From: a virus | Strand: one strand, 5' to 3' | Virus record (IMG/VR): IMGVR_UViG_3300042547_000074 | Location: 1 to 62,189 of that record | Length of the DNA stretch: 62,189 nt | Shown: positions 32,202-41,059 of the stretch, one piece after another | Layout of the letters: each line of letters begins with the position of its first letter | How positions within the stretch are numbered: the stretch's first letter is position 1 | Notes under the pieces: generated by a model | Database searches by the model: none | Told to the model about the DNA's origin: nothing | Seen by the model: the letters and a program-made list of their open reading frames with translations, nothing else | Position numbers and translations under genes: made by a program

Positions 32202-33650
32202 ATGCCGAGTACATATAGCAACCTCAAAATCCAATTGATGGCCACGGGTGAGAACTCCACTACGTGGGGTGACGTCACTAACACCAACCTTGGCACTGCC
32301 ATTGAGGAGGCTATTGCTGGCTCTGCCGATGTGACGTTTGCCAGCGGCGATGTTACTCTGACCCTGTCGGACACCAACGGGACGCAGACCGCGCGCAATA
32401 TGCGGCTCAACTTGATCGGGACGACTGGGGGTGTCACGCGCAACCTCATCGTGCCGTCCATCGAGAAAGCCTATATTGTCAACAACACCTGCGGCGATGC
32501 CGTGGTGGTCAAGACTACTGCGGGCACCGGCATCACCGTCCCTGCCGGTAAGACTACATGGGTCTTCACCAACGCCACTAACGTCGTAGATATTGTCACC
32601 CACCTCACGTCGCTGACGCTTGGCTCGGCGCTCCCGGTCGCTTCGGGCGGCACAGGGTCCACTTCGGGTAATGCCTCGGCGCTCACTGGCTTCAACGCCT
32701 CCAACGTCTCATCAGGTACTCTGGCGGTTAGCTTTGGTGGTACCGGTGCCAACGCTGCTCCTACGGCGCGAGTCAATCTTCTGCCGTCTTATGGCGGCAA
32801 CGCTGGTAAGCTCCTTGCGCTGAACGCGGGCGCTACGGATGTCGAGTGGATTTCGGCTGGCGGCGCAGGCACGGTCACCTCAGTCAACGCAAGCACGGCA
32901 ATCAGCGGGCTGTCCTTCTCCGGTGGTCCCGTCACTTCTGCCGGCACTCTGACCCTTAGCGGTACTCTCGGCGTCCAAGGTGGGGGCACTGGCACCACAT
33001 CGCTTACTTCAGGTGCGGTCCTGATCGGTGCTGGCACATCGGCTGTTACGTCAGTGTCCCCCGGCACTGCGGCTAACGTGCTTACGTCCAACGGCTCGGC
33101 TTGGGTCTCTCAGGCCCCGTCAGGTGGCGGCGCGGTGTCTAGCGTCACGGGTTCTGGCTCGGGTATCTCGGTCAGCCCCACAACCGGCGCAGTGGTCGTT
33201 AGCAACACAGGCGTCACCAGCATCGTCGCTGGCACAAACGTAACCATCTCAGGTGCTACGGGCGCAGTTACCATCAACGCCACGGGTGGCGGCGGTTCCG
33301 GCACGTTCTCGGCCAACGACGGCTCAGTTTCTGCCCCGTCGATCTTCTTTACCGGCGCAACAAATATGGGCATGTACCGGGCCGGAACCTCGATTAACTT
33401 TGCCGCTGGCGGAGTAAACGTATTTGCTGCCACGTCTACTCAAACTCAAATTTCAGCTAACAATACGCAACGTATTCTATGCGACGCCACTGGGTCAAGT
33501 TTGTCTGGGACTATAGTATTTAGTACCTCTTCCACGCCGGCCAGTGCGTCAGCTACTGGGACCGCAGGAACGATTACTTGGGACAGCAACTATATTTATG
33601 TGTGTACCGCTACTAACACATGGAAGCGTGTAGCAATCGCTACATGGTAA
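32202..33650 (+). CDS. Tail fibre protein, second copy of shared module
   Basis: A 482-aa protein. The N-terminal MPSTYSNLKIQLMATGENS and WGDVTNTNLGTAIEEAI phrases mark a common fibre N-domain. The middle has GTGTTSLTSGAVLIG and a VSPGTAANVLTSNGSAW segment shared with the fibre at 23301. The end is an attachment-like beta region with GTAGTITWDSNYIYVCTATN, resembling the C-terminal domains of intramolecularly assembled fibres. Likely receptor binding. Confidence 0.82.
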   Translation: MPSTYSNLKIQLMATGENSTTWGDVTNTNLGTAIEEAIAGSADVTFASGDVTLTLSDTNGTQTARNMRLNLIGTTGGVTRNLIVPSIEKAYIVNNTCGDAVVVKTTAGTGITVPAGKTTWVFTNATNVVDIVTHLTSLTLGSALPVASGGTGSTSGNASALTGFNASNVSSGTLAVSFGGTGANAAPTARVNLLPSYGGNAGKLLALNAGATDVEWISAGGAGTVTSVNASTAISGLSFSGGPVTSAGTLTLSGTLGVQGGGTGTTSLTSGAVLIGAGTSAVTSVSPGTAANVLTSNGSAWVSQAPSGGGAVSSVTGSGSGISVSPTTGAVVVSNTGVTSIVAGTNVTISGATGAVTINATGGGGSGTFSANDGSVSAPSIFFTGATNMGMYRAGTSINFAAGGVNVFAATSTQTQISANNTQRILCDATGSSLSGTIVFSTSSTPASASATGTAGTITWDSNYIYVCTATNTWKRVAIATW

Positions 33651-33660
33651 GGTAAGCTTA

Positions 33661-35601
33661 ATGCCCCTATCCAAACTTCAATTCCGGCCCGGTGTAAACC
33701 GCGACCAGACCAACTACTCCAACGAGGGTGGTTGGTTTGCTTGTGACAAAATCCGGTTCCGCTCCGGGTACCCGGAAAAGATTGGAGGCTGGGTCAAATC
33801 TACGCCGACACCGTTTGCTGGCGTGTGCCGCAATATGTGGAACTGGGTTACCACGTTCTCGGATAACCTGCTGTCACTGGGGACGAACGCCAAGCTCTAC
33901 ATCGAGGCCGGTGGTAACTATTACGACATCACGCCGCTCCGCTCGGTCAGCCCAACGCTGACGACGCCCAGCACGGACAACTGCATCCAGACGAGCACCA
34001 CTGCACCTACGACGATAACGGTAGTTATTCCCGCCGGGCACGGAACGCAGACCGGCAACTATGTAACCATCTCCGGCGTCGTGGGTCCTGTTGGTGGCGT
34101 GGCTGCTAGCCAGATCAACGGCAATCATAAAGTCACTGTGCTGAGTTCATCGACGTTCACTTTCCCCATCACGGGTCCGGTCACGTCCAACTCCGCTGGG
34201 GGCGGCGGTACGGCTATCAGCATCAGCTTTGAGATCGACACCGGCAATCCAGTTCCGCTCAATGGCTACGGCTGGGGTACTGGCACGTGGGGCCGCTCTG
34301 GTTGGGGTCTTGGCTCTACAAGTCCGGTATCGCAGCCCCAGCGCGACTGGTGGATGGACAACTTCGACAACGACCTTGTAGCTAACATCCGCAACGGCGC
34401 GCCATACATCTGGCAGCGTGGGTCTACCGTTGATCCGGGCGCGGCTCTGAGCACGCGGGCTATTACGCTTCAGGCGTACGCCACTGCCAATAGTTATGTT
34501 GCCAATGACGTGCCGGTCAAAGTTATGCAACTGCTGGTCTCACAGCAGGATAAGCATCTCATCGCCTTTGGCGCAGTGCCCTTTGGTAGCACAAATGCGA
34601 ACGACTTCGACCCCATGCTTATCCGTTGGGCTTCGCAGGATGCGCCGGGTAACTGGACCCCTACCGTTACTAATACCGCTGGTGACCTGCGTATCTCGCG
34701 CGGTTCGCGCATCGTTCGCGCACTACCTACTCGGCAGGAAATCCTCGTTTGGACGGATAGCCACCTCTACACCCTCCAGTTCCTTGGCACGACTGACGTG
34801 TTCGGTCTGCAAGAGTACGCAGACAACATCTCGATTGCCTCGCCCCGTGCCGTGGCAACGGCGTCTAACATCACCTACTGGATGGGTCAGGACAAGTTCT
34901 ACGCCTACACCGGTCGCGTCGAGACGCTGCCCTGTACCCTGCGCAACCACGTCTTCCAGAACCTCAACTTCGCGCAGGCGGAACAGATTATCTCCGGTAC
35001 AAACGAGCAATGGAACGAGGTCTGGTGGTTCTACCCGACCGCCGACTCCGAAGTAAATAACGCTTATGTCGTGTACAACCACCTTGATAGGCTCTGGTAC
35101 TACGGGAGCATCGACCGCACGGCATGGCTGGACACAGCCCTACGCCGCTACCCGCAGGCAGCAAACACTCCCGTGGCCGTAAACAACCTTGGCGACGTGA
35201 CGGTAGGCAACGGATATCTGTACAGCCATGAGAACGGTCTCGACGATGATGGCGCTGCCTTGTCGGCTTATATCGAGTCTTCTGACTTTGACCTTGGCGA
35301 AGGCGACCAGTTTATGCTGACCCGCCGTATGCTGCCCGACGTGAACTTTGATGACTCTACGGCCAACACCCCAGAGGTGACTTTGGAAGTGCGGACGCGT
35401 AACTTCCCCGGCTCCAGCCTCTCAAACAACCCCAGCGATGCTAAGCTGGTAATGCGGACCACGGTCGATACGTACACCGAGCAGGTCTTTGTTCGGGCAC
35501 GTGCAAGGCAGATGGCGCTTAAAGTCATATCCGACCAGCTTGGGGTTCAGTGGCAGCTTGGTGCGCCGCGTCTTGATATGCGCGAAGATGGTCGGCGTTA
35601 A
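33661..35601 (+). CDS. Tail nozzle-like protein (podovirus)
   Basis: A 646-aa beta-rich protein. The N-terminal LQFRPGVNRDQTNYSNEGGW and CDKIRFRSGYPEKIGGW phrases mark a widespread family of podovirus structural proteins likened to P22 gp10 or T7 gp12 nozzle subunits. QEILVWTDSHLYTLQF and EVWWFYPT further in are propeller-like blades. It would form the short tail below the adaptor. Assignment to the nozzle rests on family memory and context. Confidence 0.72.
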   Translation: MPLSKLQFRPGVNRDQTNYSNEGGWFACDKIRFRSGYPEKIGGWVKSTPTPFAGVCRNMWNWVTTFSDNLLSLGTNAKLYIEAGGNYYDITPLRSVSPTLTTPSTDNCIQTSTTAPTTITVVIPAGHGTQTGNYVTISGVVGPVGGVAASQINGNHKVTVLSSSTFTFPITGPVTSNSAGGGGTAISISFEIDTGNPVPLNGYGWGTGTWGRSGWGLGSTSPVSQPQRDWWMDNFDNDLVANIRNGAPYIWQRGSTVDPGAALSTRAITLQAYATANSYVANDVPVKVMQLLVSQQDKHLIAFGAVPFGSTNANDFDPMLIRWASQDAPGNWTPTVTNTAGDLRISRGSRIVRALPTRQEILVWTDSHLYTLQFLGTTDVFGLQEYADNISIASPRAVATASNITYWMGQDKFYAYTGRVETLPCTLRNHVFQNLNFAQAEQIISGTNEQWNEVWWFYPTADSEVNNAYVVYNHLDRLWYYGSIDRTAWLDTALRRYPQAANTPVAVNNLGDVTVGNGYLYSHENGLDDDGAALSAYIESSDFDLGEGDQFMLTRRMLPDVNFDDSTANTPEVTLEVRTRNFPGSSLSNNPSDAKLVMRTTVDTYTEQVFVRARARQMALKVISDQLGVQWQLGAPRLDMREDGRR

Positions 35602-35918
35602 TGGCTCTAACTAAGTTCCGTGCGGCTCCGCTGCCCAACCCACCTCCGGAGTACGACCCCCACTATATACGACAGCTTATCCGCGTGCTGGAGACTTACT
35701 TCTCCCAGTTGGATTCGCTCGCCCCTAACCAAGCGGAGTCCTACCGGGCTGATAATTTTTATGGCGGTACCCTTGATGGTATCTTCGCTGCACGGCAAGT
35801 GACTACAACCCAGAAGAACGCCCTAACGCCGCAGGCTGGCTGGGTAGTTTTTGACACTACGTTAGGTAAGCTGTCCGTCTACAACGGCACAAACTGGCAA
35901 ACGATAACGTCAACCTAG
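35601..35918 (+). CDS. Small tail protein (105 aa)
   Basis: One-base overlap with the nozzle gene. The N-terminus has a helix HYIRQLIRVLETYFSQLDSL and the C-terminus is a beta hairpin WVVFDTTLGKLSVYNGTNW typical of phage fibre attachment tips. Probably a virion protein. Confidence 0.7.
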   Translation: MALTKFRAAPLPNPPPEYDPHYIRQLIRVLETYFSQLDSLAPNQAESYRADNFYGGTLDGIFAARQVTTTQKNALTPQAGWVVFDTTLGKLSVYNGTNWQTITST

Positions 35919-35978
35919 AAACTTTGGACAAATCGGTAGCGTCAGTGTAAGTACGAGATAGCGCTCAAGGATCAGATT

Positions 35979-38081
35979 ATGCAGGTTTTGGACGTTCAGC
36001 AATCTAGCCCCACGCCGTACACCCCCGCAGGGGGCACGTACAATAACAACCCGGTCCCCGGTGCTGGCGGCTTGCCGTCTCTTTCTGGCCTTAACAACCG
36101 CATGAACCCCATGGCGCAGGAGCTTCAGGGTCGGGGCCGCAACGGCGACTCCATGCTGGTGCACATGACTCCCGACGAAGTCGGCGGTCTCCAAAGTCTT
36201 GCCATGGCTATGGGCGGTTCGCTCTCCATCAACCCCGACACTGGCCTGCCGGAAGCTAACATCCTCAAGAAACTCCTTCCGGTGCTGCTGGGTGTGGGTT
36301 TGAACTTCGCCCTTCCGGGCGCGGGCCTTGTCGCTTCTCTGGGCGGCAAAGCCGCTACTGCTGGTCTCCTAGTGGGCGCAGGTCAGACCGCGCTTACCGG
36401 CGATATTAACAAAGGTCTTATGGCCGGTCTCGGCGCGTTTGGTGGCGCTTCACTTGGCGGGGCACTGGCAGGGAAGAGTGCCGCTGCGGCAGCGGCTCCA
36501 TCAGGTGCTGCTACGGCAAAAACTGCTGCGGCTAATATCCTACCGGGCGACGAAATTGCTATGAGGGCGCTAGAGGCAAAGACGCAGGCGGCGTCTAACC
36601 TCCTGCCGGGCGATATGCTCGCTGAACAACTTGCTTCTCAAGCCACATCTCTACCCATTCCGGGCGATATGCTCGCTGAGCAACTCGCTTCTCAAGCCGC
36701 TCCCGCCGCCGGTGGTCTTGGTGTCACAGCTCCAGCAGCCAAGACGGGCCTTGCTGGGTTCGGCCAGCAATTTGGTCAAGCTGCCCGTGGTACAATGACT
36801 GGGCTCCCCGCCAAAGCCGCTCCCTACGCTGCTGGTCTGGGTCTTTATGGCGGGCTTAGTGACGCCATGCAGCCCACCATGCTCCCGCTGGAGGAAGAAG
36901 AGTCAAACTACGAAGGGCCGTATCTGTCTCAGCCGCGTAGGTTGACCCCGCGCGAGTCGGGTTCCGGCGGTGAGGTTGTCTTCTTCGACCAAGTGAACCC
37001 GTACCCCGGCTTCTTGACCCGTGAAGGGCGAATCCCCACTGGGTACGCTGAAGGCGGTCAGGCGTCGTCGCGTCCGTTGACCCATGAACAGTTAATCTCG
37101 ACCGGTTACACAGACCCGGCTACCGGTGTTCAGTCTCAGCTTCAGGCCAGCAACCTTTCGAGCCTGATAGGCGGGCGTTCTAACCTCGGCGGCGTCGAGT
37201 ATATCGTCAACGATCTCGGTAAGTGGGTACCTTACACAGCCCCTGCTCCCACTGCCGATACTTCTGCGCCGGCTCCGACTGCTCCGCCTCCGACTGCTCC
37301 GCGCCCGCAGGGTCCGCCTCCTATGATTGCTCCTCCCCCGCCTCCGGGTCAGACTGGTCAAACTGGTCAGGCTCCCATGGGTATCGGTGCGCGAGCTGCT
37401 GCGGCGCTGCCTGAGCTTATCTCTTACTTCCAGACATCGCCCGGTCCCATCACGGCTTCGCGCACCTATCCGGGCGGCTCTCCGTCTGAGCGCATCCGGG
37501 CCAATATCCGTGGTGGCGCTGCCGGCCCTCGTAGTGAGGCAGACTTTGGTTTTGCAAAGTCCTCTTCACTTGCTCCAAACTCACCGGTTGGCGGACCTGC
37601 GCCGATGGATATCAACGACATCATCCGTACTATTTCTGGTGGCGGCGGTGGCGGTTTCACCGGTAGCTATGACCCAGCAATGATCCTCCGCGAAGATTCT
37701 AACTCCTTCGCCCGTGGCGGCGACGTAAATATGAAGGATGGCTCCTTTGTCGTCGATGCGCGCACGGTTTCGGAAATGGGTAACGGCAGCAGCAATGCTG
37801 GCATCGAGCGTCTTGCTGCTATGGGCGGTCGCCCTGTTCGTGGCGGTGGGGATGGTGTTAGTGATTCTGTCCGCGCTCGTATCGGTGGCCGTCAAGAAGC
37901 CCGTGTGGCGCGCGACGAGGTGATCTTCTCTCCGGAAGCTGTTGCCCGTGTCGGCGGCGGTAACCATAGCAAGGGCACCAAGAAGCTCTACGCTCTTATG
38001 GATAGAGCCCACAAGGCTCGCAAGAAAGCTGGCCGGGGTCAGGACACCAAGGTTGCCAAGGGGCTGGGGGGTCTAGCGTGA
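35979..38081 (+). CDS. Internal virion/ejection protein candidate 1
   Basis: A 700-aa protein with hydrophobic Gly/Ala-rich stretches at about 88-170 (LPVLLGVGLNFALPGAGL, MAGLGAFGGASLGGAL), able to insert in membranes, then Pro-rich linkers near 415-465 and a basic C-terminus. The phrases RGGDVNMKDGSFVVDARTV and GTKKLYALMDRAHKARKKAG are common in phage proteins between tail and ejection genes. It could be part of the ejectosome. Function inferred from place and composition. Confidence 0.6.
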   Translation: MQVLDVQQSSPTPYTPAGGTYNNNPVPGAGGLPSLSGLNNRMNPMAQELQGRGRNGDSMLVHMTPDEVGGLQSLAMAMGGSLSINPDTGLPEANILKKLLPVLLGVGLNFALPGAGLVASLGGKAATAGLLVGAGQTALTGDINKGLMAGLGAFGGASLGGALAGKSAAAAAAPSGAATAKTAAANILPGDEIAMRALEAKTQAASNLLPGDMLAEQLASQATSLPIPGDMLAEQLASQAAPAAGGLGVTAPAAKTGLAGFGQQFGQAARGTMTGLPAKAAPYAAGLGLYGGLSDAMQPTMLPLEEEESNYEGPYLSQPRRLTPRESGSGGEVVFFDQVNPYPGFLTREGRIPTGYAEGGQASSRPLTHEQLISTGYTDPATGVQSQLQASNLSSLIGGRSNLGGVEYIVNDLGKWVPYTAPAPTADTSAPAPTAPPPTAPRPQGPPPMIAPPPPPGQTGQTGQAPMGIGARAAAALPELISYFQTSPGPITASRTYPGGSPSERIRANIRGGAAGPRSEADFGFAKSSSLAPNSPVGGPAPMDINDIIRTISGGGGGGFTGSYDPAMILREDSNSFARGGDVNMKDGSFVVDARTVSEMGNGSSNAGIERLAAMGGRPVRGGGDGVSDSVRARIGGRQEARVARDEVIFSPEAVARVGGGNHSKGTKKLYALMDRAHKARKKAGRGQDTKVAKGLGGLA

Positions 38082-38506
38082 GCGAAGTCCTCGTCTCTGC
38101 TGTCCCCACGGAGCATGTCTCGGCTCTTTGGCCGGTAGTGGAAAACTATGTAGCCTCCGCAGTTGGGCACACGCGCGGCTGCTACAACCCGGAGGACGTC
38201 TACCAGCAGTTGCTGGGCGGTACTCACCATCTCTGGATTGCGTTTGAGGGCACGGACATTAAAGGCTGCGTAGTTACGCAAGTCTTGCAGTACCCACGGA
38301 AGAAAGTGCTGGGCTGCTATATGGCCGGGGGTACGGATTTCGCATCATGGAAAACATCCATGATGGCGCTTCTCTCAAAATTTGCTATAGACAACGACTG
38401 CGAGTGCTTTGAGGCTACAGGACGCCCCGGCTGGCTGCGGATGTTTAAGAACGAAGGTTGTGAAGTGGTGTGGCAGACGTGCCAGCTTCCTATCACTAGG
38501 AGTTAA
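38078..38506 (+). CDS. GNAT-fold-like protein (internal virion protein A-like)
   Basis: A 142-aa protein of N-acetyltransferase layout: HLWIAFEGTDIKGCVVTQVL strands, a central KVLGCYMAGGTD and the end strand ECFEATGRPGWLRMFKNEG. T7 gp13 has a similar fold and role and sits at the same place relative to ejection proteins. The acetyl-CoA P-loop is not evident, so catalysis is doubtful. GTGA overlap with the preceding gene. Confidence 0.65.
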   Translation: MSEVLVSAVPTEHVSALWPVVENYVASAVGHTRGCYNPEDVYQQLLGGTHHLWIAFEGTDIKGCVVTQVLQYPRKKVLGCYMAGGTDFASWKTSMMALLSKFAIDNDCECFEATGRPGWLRMFKNEGCEVVWQTCQLPITRS

Positions 38507-38508
38507 CT

Positions 38509-39783
38509 ATGGCGGGTTCTAGTCAACCTACGCAGCAAGAGCAGAAGGTAACGCAGACCAATCTGCCGGACTACGCAAAGCCGTATTTCGAGAACCTACT
38601 GGGTCGCGGGCAAGGGCAGCTAAATCAAGAATATACGCCTTATCCCTACGAGCGTATTGCTGGCTTCACTCCGGCGCAGGAACAAGTCCAGCAGAACGTC
38701 CTTGGCTTGGGTGCTCCCAACCAGTTTGCGATGGGGTCGGGTCTTGCCGCTGCCGCTGGCCAAGGGTCGCTGCTTGCCAGTGATTACGCGCCGGGTCAGT
38801 TCAACGCACAACAGATTACGGCGGGACAGGTCAACGCGCCATCTATGCGCGCTGCGCAGACTTCCTTCGGGTCTGGGCCTCTCGAACAGTTTCGGATGGC
38901 TGCTCCAGAGCGGTTTGGGCAGGCGCAAGCTCAAGAGTATATGTCACCGTACATCCGCAACGTGCTGGATGTGCAGAAGCGCGAAGCTATCCGAGATGCG
39001 CAAAAGGGACAGGTAGCTCAGGACCTTGGTGCGGCTCGTCAGGGCACCTATGGTGGTAGTCGCCAGTTGCTGGCGGGTATTGAGCGCGAACGTAATCTCG
39101 GCCAGCAGCTGGGTGATATCGAATCCCGTGGTTTGCAGTCGGCGTTTGAGAACGCGCAGAGCCAGTTTGAGCGCGACCGTGGCGCGGGCATGACCGCTGG
39201 GCAGCAGAACTTGGGAGCCGCTCTTCAACAGCAGCAGCTGGGCACTCAAACGGGCCTTCAGGCGGCGCTGGCTAACCTTACGTCTGCACAACAGTCGAAC
39301 GTGCAAAACCTCGCTGCGCAGCTCCAGACCCAAGGTCTAAACGCTGAACAGTCAATGCGCGCTGCGCTGGCTAACCAGCAATCTAATCTTGAAGCTCAGC
39401 GCCTTGGTGAGCAGTCCCGTCAGTTCGGTTCGCAGCAGGGGCTGGCTGGTCTTGCGCAGGCTGGTCAGATGGGTCAGACACTGGGTAATCTCGGTCAGTA
39501 TCAGCAGCAGGCTGATCTCCAGCGGCTTCAGGCGCAGGCAGGGGCGGCGGGCGAAGTCCGTGGTCTGGAGCAACAATACCTCGACCAGATGTACGGCGAC
39601 TTCCTGCGTCAGCGCGATTTCCCGATGGAGCAGCTTGGGCAGTTCAGCAGCCTCCTGCGCGGTTTGCCGATGCAGCTTAATTCGACTCAAACGGCCTATG
39701 CTACGCCGCCGTCGTTTGCTTCACAGGCTATCGGTGCCGGTCTCGGCGGCCTTAGCTTGGCCCGCTTGGCTGGTGGCCCGTAA
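38509..39783 (+). CDS. Internal virion protein, Gln/Ala-rich
   Basis: A 424-aa protein, strongly helical with Gln/Ala/Leu repeats from about residue 170 (AALQQQQLGTQTGLQAAL, RLGEQSRQFGSQQG). The N-terminal LPDYAKPYFENLLGRGQG and FTPAQEQVQQNV phrases are frequent in ejection clusters of aquatic podoviruses. A Gly/Ala tail at the C-terminus may be membrane-active. Probable ejection protein. Confidence 0.7.
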   Translation: MAGSSQPTQQEQKVTQTNLPDYAKPYFENLLGRGQGQLNQEYTPYPYERIAGFTPAQEQVQQNVLGLGAPNQFAMGSGLAAAAGQGSLLASDYAPGQFNAQQITAGQVNAPSMRAAQTSFGSGPLEQFRMAAPERFGQAQAQEYMSPYIRNVLDVQKREAIRDAQKGQVAQDLGAARQGTYGGSRQLLAGIERERNLGQQLGDIESRGLQSAFENAQSQFERDRGAGMTAGQQNLGAALQQQQLGTQTGLQAALANLTSAQQSNVQNLAAQLQTQGLNAEQSMRAALANQQSNLEAQRLGEQSRQFGSQQGLAGLAQAGQMGQTLGNLGQYQQQADLQRLQAQAGAAGEVRGLEQQYLDQMYGDFLRQRDFPMEQLGQFSSLLRGLPMQLNSTQTAYATPPSFASQAIGAGLGGLSLARLAGGP

Positions 39784-39793
39784 GGAGTATTAG

Positions 39794-41050
39794 ATGCCCA
39801 AACCGTTCAGCATTCAGTCTCCTGAAGCGATTGCCAAGGAATACGGCGGTAACAAGCAGAAGATCGCGCAAGCGATGCAGATGGGGCTTGTCGACCCCAC
39901 TGCGGGTACCCTTGCGGGTATGTTCATTGACCGTATGCGCGGCGCGCAGATGCAGGAAGGCGCTCAACAGCCGTCCGTAGCACAGCAGGTCTTTGCTCCT
40001 CCGGCTCCGCCTGCCCCGATGGGTGCTCCGCCTATGGGCGGTATGCCGCCCGGTGCTCCTCCGATGGGTGCTCCGCCTATGGGCGGTATGCCGCCCGGTG
40101 CTCCTCCGATGGGTGCGCCTCCGATGGGCATGGCTGACGGCGGCCTCGCTGCGCTTCCCATCTCCGAGAGCATGTTCGACGAGCCCGTGGACGGTGGGTA
40201 TGCCGATGGCGGCATCGTGGCTTTCGCGGATGGTGGGCCGACCAATTTTTACGGGATGTCCACAGACATCGGTGCTAACCTTGGCATGTTGCAGGATCGC
40301 CTCAAGCCGGAGACGGAGTTCACCGAACGTGAAGCTCAGTATGTCCGAGACACGCTATCACCTGAAGCCCAGAAGAAGCGCCGCGACGAGGACAAGTATT
40401 TTGCGCTTGCGCAGTTGGGCGCTGCCATGGCGAGCACTCCGGGTAGTCTGCTACAGGCATTTGGTGCGGGTGTTGGTAAAGCTCTCCCCGGACTTCAGGA
40501 AGGAGCCAAAGCACGTCGGGCCGAAGAGCGTGAGGCTATCAGCGTAGGCGCACAGCGTGAGCTTGGACGTAACAAAGAGCAGCGTGAGTTGCTCAACACC
40601 GGTTTGGGCATGGTGGAGAAGGCCGGCGGCTTTGCTGAAGCCGCTAAGACCCGTGAGTTCCAAGATAAATGGAACCGCATGGACGATAAGACCCGGCGCG
40701 ACCTTGGCTATCTTACGGCTAGCACGCAGCTTAAAGTGGCGCGTGAACGCACCGCCGGTATCGCTGACTACCAGAAGAAAGAGTCTGACAAGGTGGCACG
40801 CGCGGAGCAAGCGGCGCGTGTCAAGTTAGCGGGTAGCGCGGCTCAGATGGCGGCGGCGGAGTTGCAGAAAAATACTAAATATCTGAGGGCCGTCCGGGAG
40901 GGTAGGGGAGAGGACGCTCGCAAACTTCTTAACGCCACCTCGGCGCGCATCTTCAACGACATGCTGGCTAACGCTGGTATTGATGAGGCTGGCGGATTGG
41001 CGGGTTCAGGTGTTATAGACTTTGATGACCTGAACCCCTCCGCTGATTAA
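39794..41050 (+). CDS. Internal virion protein with PPMG repeats
   Basis: A 418-aa protein. Residues about 69-111 are tandem GAPPMGGMPPGAPPM units (51-bp DNA repeats around 40018-40126), then acidic DGG phrases. From about 195 to the end it is charged and helical (ERTAGIADYQKKESDKVARA). The layout, hinge of Pro/Met then coiled coil, fits an ejection cluster component. Function unknown. Confidence 0.68.
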   Translation: MPKPFSIQSPEAIAKEYGGNKQKIAQAMQMGLVDPTAGTLAGMFIDRMRGAQMQEGAQQPSVAQQVFAPPAPPAPMGAPPMGGMPPGAPPMGAPPMGGMPPGAPPMGAPPMGMADGGLAALPISESMFDEPVDGGYADGGIVAFADGGPTNFYGMSTDIGANLGMLQDRLKPETEFTEREAQYVRDTLSPEAQKKRRDEDKYFALAQLGAAMASTPGSLLQAFGAGVGKALPGLQEGAKARRAEEREAISVGAQRELGRNKEQRELLNTGLGMVEKAGGFAEAAKTREFQDKWNRMDDKTRRDLGYLTASTQLKVARERTAGIADYQKKESDKVARAEQAARVKLAGSAAQMAAAELQKNTKYLRAVREGRGEDARKLLNATSARIFNDMLANAGIDEAGGLAGSGVIDFDDLNPSAD

Positions 41051-41059
41051 GAGGTAATC

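Noticed and set aside
31239-32603. 454-codon open frame on the minus strand
   Set aside because: It covers four plus-strand genes with good starts and is Cys/Arg-rich in the manner of antisense shadows.
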